Source of the DNA: Thermoplasmata archaeon
Lineage (GTDB): Archaea > Thermoplasmatota > E2 > UBA202 > JdFR-43
Assembly: GCA_021157745.1 (NCBI GenBank)
Contig: JAGGWA010000137.1
Location: 1-12,330, forward strand
Reading direction: 5' to 3'
DNA length: 12,330 bases
The stretch's first letter is position 1. The number at the start of each line of letters is the position of its first letter. Shown one piece after another: positions 7,113 to 12,330 of the stretch. Position numbers and translations under genes: made by a program. Under the pieces are notes generated by a model. It was not told the DNA's origin and did not search any database. It worked only from the letters and a program-made list of their open reading frames with translations.

Positions 7113-7167
7113 TGAAAGGTGATGAAAGGGTCAGAATCTGATGAAAAGATGATGAGATAGTTTATGA
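7113..7167 (+). ncRNA. Candidate C/D box sRNA (incomplete motif set)
   Basis: On the plus strand the order is C box GTGATGA (7119-7125), a 12-nt spacer AAGGGTCAGAAT (7126-7137), D' box CTGA (7138-7141), 7 nt, and C' box ATGATGA (7149-7155). This is the spacing of archaeal C/D guide RNAs that direct 2'-O-methylation. A canonical terminal D box (CTGA) is missing; the nearest substitute is ATGA at 7164-7167, only 8 nt after C'. A TATA-like box at 7084-7093 is well placed to start this RNA. The region may instead be untranslated 3' sequence of the secreted-protein gene on the other strand. Low confidence. Confidence 0.3.
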
Positions 7168-7184
7168 AAAATAAAGAATAAGGA
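7164..7184 (-). terminator. Possible T-rich terminator of the secreted-protein gene
   Basis: On the minus strand, about 20-40 nt after the stop codon of the large secreted protein, the sequence becomes T-rich (TTATTCTTTATTTTTC). Archaeal transcription often ends at such T-runs without a hairpin. The call rests on composition alone. Confidence 0.3.
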
Positions 7185-7205
7185 AGAGGGTTGTTATATA
7201 AGCCG

Positions 7206-10127
7206 TCATCCTCCATACGGAAGTAAACCAAGGCTTGCTATTTTTCTGCTTTCCATTGTGCTCCTTCCGTTTTTGCAATATGCAACAACGTTTAGATGGT
7301 GCCAGCTGGCGCCAGCAGGAGCCATCCATAGGCAAATGTAGGGTGGGAAGCGGGCTGAATAATAAAGTTTTCCATCTATCCAGAATTCAACCTTTTCTAT
7401 TTTTGCACTGCATTCTGCTATTGCTACAAAAAATGCTGAACCAATTATGAGAGTGAAATGCATGCTCGGCTGATAGTCTGGAGGAAATGGCATAACTGGT
7501 ATACCAAAGATATATACATACCTATCTCTCGGTGATATAAGGGAAAGACTTACTCCTTTTTTTTCTATAATGACGTCTCCTGCCCATATCTGATTGTTGG
7601 AAAGATTCATATCTTTATTTCTTTTCATTTCTAATTTTAATGTCACATTATATCTTCCTGGCTCAAATGGCGATGTATCTATTATGAAATACTGGCCAAT
7701 ATTTTTTTGAGTAGCTGCAATAATCTTTTCGGGTTTTTTGGCAATTTCTTTCCCATTGAAGCAGATACTTGCAATGTAACTTTCATTTTCCGTTCCAAAG
7801 TTTCCAAAACGATATATCACACCTATTTTCTTTCCCCTCTCTACATACATTTCTTTCATCTTCTCATTTTCAACCATTGTTGCATTTGGATAGAAGAGAG
7901 AGGCATTGTGAAATCCGATATCATGATAAGGCACATATTTGAAAAACGCAATCAAATTATGGTTCTTATCCATTGTAATTTTTATTGGATTATTATTGCC
8001 TGCATTTTTACCGTCTAATTCCCAGTGATCAAATGAGCTTCCTTTAGTGGGGGTTGCTTGCACTTTTTGTTCCGTTGTGACATCAAACCAGTGTCTGCCT
8101 GGCGATGGGTTTGTGTTGCCTCCTTTATGCCCTCCTTTATCATCTCTAATTGAAATATCTATCCGTGCTTGAAAGACAGCAGTCAAAGTATGATTCTTAA
8201 CCATTTTTATTGAAATTGGATTATTGAATATTTTTACTCCATCCAAAAGCCAGTATCCAAATCCGTATCCTGTTTTTGGTATAGCTCTTACTATAATTGT
8301 CTGCCCTTCTGTTATTTTGTGCTCTCCAATTCCTGGATTTGTTCCTCCAAATTCAGGGGTTATTGCATTTATTTTAAGAACATATATCTTTGGTTTCGGC
8401 GGCTTCGGCGGAATTATCGTTCCACTCCATATTTTCCATATCCATTTCGCTATATTGAATTCATAATCTTCCAAGTCAAGGAGACTCTTTAGGAAACCAG
8501 CAAATGTAATTCCTGCATTTAGAGCACTTCCAATTTCAATTTTCCATGTACTTGGCTCATTTGTTTTAACTGAGATACTTCCCTCGGCATATGGTTCAAA
8601 TTCTACAAATGGACCCGCCAAGCTGTATACCATTAGCTGGAGGCGCATTTTGAGACTCGGTCTTAAAAAAGCATTTGCCTCAGCAGAAATAGATGGTCCT
8701 TTTAACTCGCATAGATTTACTCCTTTATCACACAAATCCTCCCATCCATTGCTTGATGTCCATCTCACTCCAACTTTGAACCATACAGAAGCTGTTGCTG
8801 TTGCAGCAATTGTAACCTTTCCATCTATTCCATATTTTAACTGCAGTATCCCTGTAAATTCGAGATTTGCCCATACAGGAATAAAACCAACCCAAAAGGA
8901 AAATCTTGCTATTCTCAACGTAAACAATTGTTTCTGCCGTGTTTTCTCAAATTCCATGGAAGCTGTTGCTTCTATTCCCACGGTTATAGAAGGCTCAAAC
9001 TTCATCCAAGCTGTAAATGATTTTAGAGAAAACCACGAAAAACGCCATCCAATATAACCAGATACCTCCATACTTGGTGTAAATGTTATTGTGGCCTGTG
9101 CGCCGCCGCCCCCAAAAGTCGCAGAATAACCACCCGGTGAAATGGTTGTACTCCATTTATATGACCAATCGCTGAGATTTACACCATTTGTTTTCAAGGA
9201 ATGCCAGCATATAACATTCCCTCCCATTTCATAGTCTATTTTAAATACTCTGAAGCTTGATATGTATTGGATTAAATCTTCTTTTTCCATTGCAATGGGT
9301 TCTTCACCCACGACAATGACTTGTTGCAATGTAACGATTCTCCCATTAGCTGTAACTTGAGCATCTATAAAAGAGTCGTTGCCCAAAAACAATTTCCATC
9401 CCAAATTGTCAAGTTCATCCTCATTTAAAATTGTTGAGCCTTCTGGGAGTAGAATAGCGATATTCCATTCATGATAATATTGTTGCCTTCCATCTATGGA
9501 ATCCAAAAATCCCTGAATGAATTTTACTTGCGTCAATAAATGACCAAATGCCAAACCTGTTTCATTTTCATCTTGTGGACCGATATAAATTTCCCATGGA
9601 GCAGCTATAACCTTTACTTCTTTTCTTGCAAATCCTTCTGAAGTTGCTTCTACACTAATTTTCATCTCATTGTTTGCTCCTCTTGGCATAATATATGCTG
9701 CTGCAGGTGTTATTTCAAACCCATAGAGAAAATAATGATCTAAAAAAAGAGCATCGTAGAATTGTTCTCTAACAGGGATATCCATTTTTGAAATATTTGC
9801 TTCCACCAAACTCGTTTCATTACTTATATTTATCACGCCATAAATAGTCATCTTTTCTGGCACTGGAATTATTTTTCCCGTTGAAATGTTAGAAGGAGTG
9901 CCAAGTGCATTTCTGTACATATCAGCAAGAGGAGATGATGAAATAGTTGAATTTATAAAAATACTGGCATTTCCGTTCTCCAAAACCGTAATGTTTTCTA
10001 TTGTTTTCATAGACAGCACTTCTATTGTATCATCATTCTTTGCTTCCATTCTGTTTAATGCTGTAGAAAATGCACTACTTACAAACAGCATGCATACTAT
10101 AATCGTTGTAAATTTGTGCCATTTCAT
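7206..10127 (-). CDS. Large secreted multidomain surface protein (InlB-type, CARDB-like and Ig-like domains)
   Basis: This 973-aa protein begins with a signal peptide (MKWHKF then a hydrophobic stretch to about residue 23). A long N-terminal and middle part (about 30-570) is beta-rich with many N-x-S/T sequons and does not resemble a family I can name. After a proline-rich linker (IIPPKPPKPK, about 570-580) come two tandem InlB B-type repeats (about 580-652 and 653-729), each with GG-x-NP-x-G, a W-x-LDG core, NNPI and an MxKNH-x-L-x-AxF end. Next are a CARDB-like domain (about 730-860, with LSNNQIWAGDV) and a C-terminal Ig-like domain (about 860-973, IEKVEFWIDGKL). No C-terminal membrane anchor or sorting signal is visible, so it is secreted or held at the surface by protein contacts. 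Start ATG 10127 follows AAAGGAGG at 4-nt spacing and opens the signal peptide; an open extension to 10289 crosses the GC-rich leader and is rejected. Adhesion is an inference from the domains. Confidence 0.88.
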   Translation of the reverse strand: MKWHKFTTIIVCMLFVSSAFSTALNRMEAKNDDTIEVLSMKTIENITVLENGNASIFINSTISSSPLADMYRNALGTPSNISTGKIIPVPEKMTIYGVINISNETSLVEANISKMDIPVREQFYDALFLDHYFLYGFEITPAAAYIMPRGANNEMKISVEATSEGFARKEVKVIAAPWEIYIGPQDENETGLAFGHLLTQVKFIQGFLDSIDGRQQYYHEWNIAILLPEGSTILNEDELDNLGWKLFLGNDSFIDAQVTANGRIVTLQQVIVVGEEPIAMEKEDLIQYISSFRVFKIDYEMGGNVICWHSLKTNGVNLSDWSYKWSTTISPGGYSATFGGGGAQATITFTPSMEVSGYIGWRFSWFSLKSFTAWMKFEPSITVGIEATASMEFEKTRQKQLFTLRIARFSFWVGFIPVWANLEFTGILQLKYGIDGKVTIAATATASVWFKVGVRWTSSNGWEDLCDKGVNLCELKGPSISAEANAFLRPSLKMRLQLMVYSLAGPFVEFEPYAEGSISVKTNEPSTWKIEIGSALNAGITFAGFLKSLLDLEDYEFNIAKWIWKIWSGTIIPPKPPKPKIYVLKINAITPEFGGTNPGIGEHKITEGQTIIVRAIPKTGYGFGYWLLDGVKIFNNPISIKMVKNHTLTAVFQARIDISIRDDKGGHKGGNTNPSPGRHWFDVTTEQKVQATPTKGSSFDHWELDGKNAGNNNPIKITMDKNHNLIAFFKYVPYHDIGFHNASLFYPNATMVENEKMKEMYVERGKKIGVIYRFGNFGTENESYIASICFNGKEIAKKPEKIIAATQKNIGQYFIIDTSPFEPGRYNVTLKLEMKRNKDMNLSNNQIWAGDVIIEKKGVSLSLISPRDRYVYIFGIPVMPFPPDYQPSMHFTLIIGSAFFVAIAECSAKIEKVEFWIDGKLYYSARFPPYICLWMAPAGASWHHLNVVAYCKNGRSTMESRKIASLGLLPYGG
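7941..8390 (-). repeat. Two tandem InlB B-type repeat domains inside the secreted protein
   Basis: At protein level, residues about 580-652 and 653-729 form two copies of the same module. Matching landmarks are GGTNPGIGEH against GGNTNPSPGRH, GYWLLDGVK against DHWELDGKN, NNPISIKMVKNHTLTAVF against NNPIKITMDKNHNLIAFF. The copies have diverged, so this is an old domain duplication rather than recent DNA repeat expansion. Confidence 0.8.
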
Positions 10128-10198
10128 CTTGCCTCCTTTCGACCCCGCCGGGTAGGGCTCCTTTACCGTTCCGCCCGGCCCGTTACATTGACAATGTA
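10128..10198 (-). promoter_or_regulatory. GC-rich structured 5' leader of the secreted-protein gene (candidate cis-regulatory RNA)
   Basis: From 10141 to 10183, 32 of 43 bases are G or C (about 74%), whereas the 60 bp at 10201-10260 contain 12 (20%). Read on minus, the leader starts with the palindrome TACATTGTCAATGTA (10198-10184). Then GCCGGG (10179-10174) can pair perfectly with CCCGGC (10152-10147) around a 21-nt loop. Weaker competing pairings exist (GGGC/GCCC, GGTA/TACC). The loop holds AAAGGAG, a copy of the real Shine-Dalgarno AAAGGAGG at 10139-10132. A TATA box at about 10225 predicts a start of transcription at about 10198, so this block would be the whole 5' UTR. No known riboswitch consensus was recognised. 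Regulation is inferred. Confidence 0.5.
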
Positions 10199-10219
10199 TA
10201 ACAATTATCAAACCGTCAT

Positions 10220-10229
10220 TTTTAATAAA
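10220..10229 (-). promoter_or_regulatory. TATA box of the secreted-protein gene
   Basis: TTTATTAAAA on minus is centred about 27 nt before the start of the palindrome at 10198, so transcription should begin there and produce a leader of about 70 nt. This contrasts with other genes in the window, whose TATA boxes sit next to the start codon. Confidence 0.45.
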
Positions 10230-10282
10230 TTTTTTTAATGTTGTGCAAAATTTTTGCATAACAATTCTTGAAGCTAAACTTT

Positions 10283-10291
10283 CAGCCATAG
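10283..10291. repeat. Left 9-bp target-site duplication of the MITE
   Basis: CAGCCATAG, identical to 10413-10421 at the other side of the element. The match does not extend one base further on either side. Confidence 0.7.
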
Positions 10292-10412
10292 GATATTCCT
10301 GTAGAATCGTGACATGAAAATTTTGCTATTGGAATGTAAAATGTTCCATTAGAAACAGATTTTGCCAATATTCACATGATAAAATAAGATATCACGAAAT
10401 CACAGGAATATC
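10292..10412. mobile_element. MITE-like non-autonomous element (121 bp)
   Basis: The element begins GATATTCCTGT and ends ACAGGAATATC, a perfect 11-bp terminal inverted repeat. Similarity continues inward (TCGTGA and AT matched after a 4-base mismatch block). It is bounded on both sides by the 9-bp direct repeat CAGCCATAG, which looks like a target-site duplication. The inside is AT-rich and has no open reading frame; inner segments also show partial inverted symmetry (TGGAA/TTCCA; CATG...TTGC against its complement), so the whole can fold as a long imperfect hairpin. These are the features of a miniature inverted-repeat transposable element that would need a transposase from elsewhere. The parent IS family is not recognised. 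It lies between the promoter of the secreted-protein gene and the TATA box of rps4e. Confidence 0.75.
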
Positions 10413-10421
10413 CAGCCATAG
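10413..10421. repeat. Right 9-bp target-site duplication of the MITE
   Basis: CAGCCATAG, the second copy of the flanking direct repeat. It ends two bases before the AT-rich box of the rps4e promoter. Confidence 0.7.
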
Positions 10422-10423
10422 TA

Positions 10424-10436
10424 AAATATTTTAATA
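10424..10436 (+). promoter_or_regulatory. TATA box of the rps4e-rpl5-rps14 operon
   Basis: AAATATTTTAATA is centred about 27 nt before the rps4e start codon at 10457, giving a very short leader with a weak GGGGAAAG Shine-Dalgarno-like stretch (10449-10456). It starts 3 bp beyond the MITE target duplication, so the place for an upstream BRE is formed by that duplication. Confidence 0.5.
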
Positions 10437-10456
10437 ACAAGTTGATTTGGGGAAAG

Positions 10457-11164
10457 ATGGCACATTTAAAGAGGTTTAGTGCTCCAGAGACATGGAGGAT
10501 CGCAAGAAAGGTTAAAAAATGGGCTATTCGCCCCTCGCCTGGGCCGCATCCAGTGGAGAGAAGCTTGCCTTTAGCAGTGGTTATCAGAGATTATTTAAAG
10601 CTTGCTGACAGCTTGAGAGAAGCTAAAAAAATCATTGCAGCGAGAAAAATCCTTGTTGATGGAAAGGGTAGGCGTGACTATAAATTTCCGTGTGGCTTGA
10701 TGGATGTTGTTTCAATTCCGGATATAGATGAGCATTACCGCATCCTTTTCGATTCAAAAGGTCATTTAAGACTCGTTAAGATTGATAGTGAAGAAGCAAA
10801 ATGGAAGTTGAGCAGAATAGAGAATAAAACGACCGTCAAAGGAGGAAGGTTGCAGCTTAACTTGCATGATGGTCGAAATATTATAACGGAGGAAAATAAT
10901 TACAACACTGGAGATGTTTTGAAAATAAGTTTGCCGGAGCAAGAAATAATGGAAAAAATACCGTTGGAGAAGGGATATCTTGCCCTCGTCATAGGAGGAA
11001 CCCATACTGGAGAAATAGCTGAAATAGAGGAAATTGTTGTGACGAAAAGCCCAATGCCAAATATAGTCAAGCTTAAAGGATTCTCAACTATAAAGCCATA
11101 TGTATTTCCAATTGGAAAAGATAAACCATTAGTAGAATTACCGAAGGTGGAGATATATGAATAA
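10457..11164 (+). CDS. rps4e: 30S ribosomal protein S4e
   Basis: S4e is an archaeal/eukaryal small-subunit protein. The 235-aa length is normal. The N-terminus MAHLKRFSAPETWRIARK with WAIRPSPGPHP is the family signature. An S4-like RNA-binding region (LPLAVVIRDYLKLADSLREAKKI with ILVDGK) follows, then a central domain (VVSIP, YRILFD) and a KOW-like motif (GYLALVIGGTHTGEIAEIEEI, about 176-198). ATG 10457 is used because the family starts with MAHLKR; an in-frame TTG at 10442 adds five residues and is not needed. The stop TAA overlaps the rpl5 start by 8 bp (ATGAATAA). In most archaea this gene is internal to the spc operon; here it is the first gene with its own TATA box. Confidence 0.96.
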   Translation: MAHLKRFSAPETWRIARKVKKWAIRPSPGPHPVERSLPLAVVIRDYLKLADSLREAKKIIAARKILVDGKGRRDYKFPCGLMDVVSIPDIDEHYRILFDSKGHLRLVKIDSEEAKWKLSRIENKTTVKGGRLQLNLHDGRNIITEENNYNTGDVLKISLPEQEIMEKIPLEKGYLALVIGGTHTGEIAEIEEIVVTKSPMPNIVKLKGFSTIKPYVFPIGKDKPLVELPKVEIYE

Positions 11165-11669
11165 CCCAATGGAGCAGGTAAGGATAGAGAAGGTTACCGT
11201 CAACATAGGCGTTGGGGAAGGTGGCGACAAGTTAAGAAAGGCTGAAAAAGTTTTGGAAATGCTTACGAAGCAGAAGCCGGTGCGCACCTATGCCAAGATG
11301 ACAAATCGAGATTTTGGAATAAGAAAAGGCATGCCGATAGGCTGCAAAGTAACATTGAGAAAGCAGAAAGCCATAGATTTCCTTAAAGAAGCCTTATGGG
11401 TTCGCAACTTTAAGCTCCCAGAATGGTCCTTTGATAACGAGGGGAACTTCTCTTTTGGAATAACAGATCACACAGAATTCAAGGATATGAAATATGATCC
11501 AGATATAGGAATATTTGGAATGGACATATGCGTTACCCTGGAAAAACCTGGTTACAGAATAAAGAGAAGAAAAATAGAAAAGAGGAAGGTGCCGCATCGC
11601 CACCGTGTAAGCAGGCAGGAGGCAATGGAATTTATGAAGAAAGAATTCAATGTGGAGGTGGTAGAATGA
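11157..11669 (+). CDS. rpl5: 50S ribosomal protein L5
   Basis: L5 binds 5S rRNA and the central protuberance of the large subunit. The 170-aa protein shows the family N-terminus [22 protein letters not shown], then [29 protein letters not shown], and [22 protein letters not shown], all typical of archaeal L5. ATG 11157 gives an N-terminus ([13 protein letters not shown]) like that of relatives; ATG 11169 is a possible alternative. The start lies inside the end of rps4e and the TGA stop overlaps the ATG of rps14 (ATGA 11666-11669), so all three genes are tightly coupled. Confidence 0.96.
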   Translation: MNNPMEQVRIEKVTVNIGVGEGGDKLRKAEKVLEMLTKQKPVRTYAKMTNRDFGIRKGMPIGCKVTLRKQKAIDFLKEALWVRNFKLPEWSFDNEGNFSFGITDHTEFKDMKYDPDIGIFGMDICVTLEKPGYRIKRRKIEKRKVPHRHRVSRQEAMEFMKKEFNVEVVE

Positions 11670-11824
11670 TTAAAATAAAGGAAAAGAAAAAGGAATATGG
11701 CAGAATTAAAGGATGCGAGAGATGCGGAAGAAAAAGAGGAATTGTAAGAAGATATGGAATGCATCTCTGCCGCCAGTGTTTTAGAGAAGTAGCAGAAGAA
11801 ATGGGGTTCAAGAAATATAGTTAA
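11666..11824 (+). CDS. rps14: 30S ribosomal protein S14, zinc-binding type
   Basis: This 52-aa protein is a typical short archaeal S14 with a complete zinc site: C17, C20, C35 and C38 in [10 protein letters not shown] and LCRQCFRE, and the C-terminus MGFKKYS. It assembles into the head of the small subunit. The ATG overlaps the stop of rpl5. A longer reading frame upstream (from 11528) lies within rpl5 and is not real. In the usual spc operon rps8 follows, but here a reverse-strand surface-protein fragment begins only 12 bp after the stop codon. Confidence 0.96.
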   Translation: MIKIKEKKKEYGRIKGCERCGRKRGIVRRYGMHLCRQCFREVAEEMGFKKYS

Positions 11825-11836
11825 AGGGGAGAGAAG

Positions 11837-12124
11837 CTATATATTTATTATCCAGAATTTTTGTGTTATAGTTGCATTGTTTCCTGCTTCATCATATGCT
11901 TTTGCCATAATTTCATGCTTTCCTATCGCTGCTTCATTCCATTGCCATGAATATGGTGTTTCATTGTCAATGGATTTTAGTTCGCCATCGATGTAAAATT
12001 CCACTTTTTCAATACCAATGTTGTCTCGCAAATCCGCTTCAACAAATGCTTTTCCAATGACTATGGTATTTTTCAATGGAATCAATCTCCTTCCAAACAC
12101 ATAAAGATAATTTGAAGGTTTCTT
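11837..12124 (-). pseudogene. 3' fragment of a surface-protein gene (C-terminal Ig-like domain)
   Basis: About 95 codons encode one complete C-terminal Ig-like domain, from PSNYLYVFGRRLIP through GIEKVEFYIDGEL and AIGKHEIMAKAYDEAGN to the natural-looking end KFWIINI and a TAG stop. It matches the last domain of the large secreted protein in this window (YVYIFG, TLIIGSAFFVEA-like segment, IEKVEFWIDGKL, 10 of 12 identical in the core). Upstream of about 12124 the similarity stops abruptly and the frame runs antisense through the leader of the antitoxin-like gene. No signal peptide or other domain precedes it. The frame does contain ATGs (12139, 12238), so a small protein is not excluded, but the better reading is the remnant of a long surface-protein gene whose 5' part was lost or separated. 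Confidence 0.65.
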
Positions 12125-12162
12125 GAAAAATTGTATCATCAATTTTATAAAAATTATAAAAC

Positions 12163-12330
12163 ATGAAATATACAACAATATCTGTCTCCCCCGAAACAAA
12201 GGAAATATTGAAAAAACTTGCTGTGAAAGGACAAACATATGATGATATTTTGAGGGAGCTTATGAGAATAGCAACAATCAAAAAGCTTGATGAGAGATGG
12301 AATGAGATACTGGAAAATGATGAATTCATA
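12163..12330 (+). CDS. Ribbon-helix-helix/VapB-like antitoxin (C-terminus outside window)
   Basis: The first 56 residues are visible and the frame is open at the right edge. MKYTTISVSPETKEILKKLA has the form of an N-terminal beta strand followed by a helix, as in small ribbon-helix-helix DNA-binding proteins. The next segment, KGQTYDDILRELM, is common in archaeal VapB-type antitoxins, and ERWNEILENDEFI fits a C-terminal toxin-binding tail. If correct, a toxin gene (VapC or RelE type) should follow just outside the window. The sequence before it is AT-rich (TTTATAAA at 12144-12151), but this box is only about 15 nt from the ATG, too close for a standard promoter, so the transcription start is unclear. 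The family call is moderate. Confidence 0.65.
   Translation, partial: MKYTTISVSPETKEILKKLAVKGQTYDDILRELMRIATIKKLDERWNEILENDEFI

Noticed and set aside
7206..10127. CRISPR array or short tandem DNA repeats in the large gene
   Set aside because: The repeats are diverged protein domains. No regularly spaced identical repeats were seen here or elsewhere in the window.
10141..10187. H/ACA guide RNA on the plus strand, with ACA at 10185-10187 after the GC stem
   Set aside because: The loop of 21 nt is too small for a pseudouridylation pocket plus upper stem and K-turn, and it overlaps the translation start region of the opposite gene.
10141..10198. Known riboswitch such as c-di-GMP-I, fluoride, guanidine or cobalamin
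   Set aside because: I compared the leader with remembered core motifs of these classes and none fits. A covariance search could overturn this.
10128..10289. In-frame N-terminal extension of the large secreted protein up to an ATG at 10289
   Set aside because: It would bury the signal peptide, runs through the GC-rich leader and the promoter, and ATG 10127 has a strong Shine-Dalgarno at good distance.
12125..12238. N-terminal part of the reverse-strand frame starting at 12238
   Set aside because: It runs antisense to the antitoxin-like gene and its leader, and lacks similarity to the surface-protein domain.

Overview
The window reads as AT-rich archaeal chromosome. Clear archaeal markers are an MCM replicative helicase, a Hef/FANCM-type helicase, an archaeal UMP kinase, a SelB-like translation-factor relative (aSelBL), DUF996, DUF2116 and DUF5611-like proteins, and archaeal/eukaryal-type ribosomal proteins S4e, L5 and S14. 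Promoters look archaeal: AT-rich TATA boxes lie about 23-27 nt from start codons, so many mRNAs should be leaderless or nearly so. The mix of families, and a secreted protein built from InlB-type, CARDB-like and Ig-like domains, suggests Euryarchaeota, possibly Thermoplasmatota or a relative. That placement is an inference.

Layout. 1-1379 (-): 5' two thirds of mcm, cut by the window edge. 1437-4509 (+): aSelBL, a DUF996 membrane protein and a Hef helicase without a nuclease domain. 4526-5335 (+): spermidine/aminopropyl transferase. 6164-5332 (-): pyrH and a DUF2116 zinc-ribbon membrane protein in an ATGA-overlapping operon. 6210-6907 (+): a DUF5611-like protein and a single-domain EamA transporter, also ATGA-coupled. 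7066-6878 (-): a small zinc-ribbon protein. 7067-7205: a short intergenic region with a possible C/D box sRNA. 10127-7206 (-): a 973-aa secreted multidomain protein, preceded by an unusually GC-rich leader of about 70 nt with a strong Shine-Dalgarno. 10283-10421: a MITE-like element with inverted repeats and 9-bp flanking direct repeats. 10457-11824 (+): rps4e-rpl5-rps14, an isolated piece of the spc ribosomal operon. 12124-11837 (-): the C-terminal Ig-like domain of a second surface protein, cut at its 5' side. 12163-12330 (+): the start of a small antitoxin-like gene, cut by the window edge.

How the genes fit together. The left half is ordinary housekeeping: replication, fork repair, polyamine and pyrimidine metabolism. 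The right half looks like a rearranged zone. A three-gene ribosomal operon has lost its usual spc neighbours; a MITE sits just upstream of its promoter, and a broken surface-protein gene plus an antitoxin-like gene lie downstream.

Most worth following up are the GC-rich leader of the secreted protein, the MITE, the nuclease-less Hef with a PIP-box-like C-terminus, and the truncated surface-protein fragment. I found no CRISPR array, rRNA, tRNA or intact transposase.
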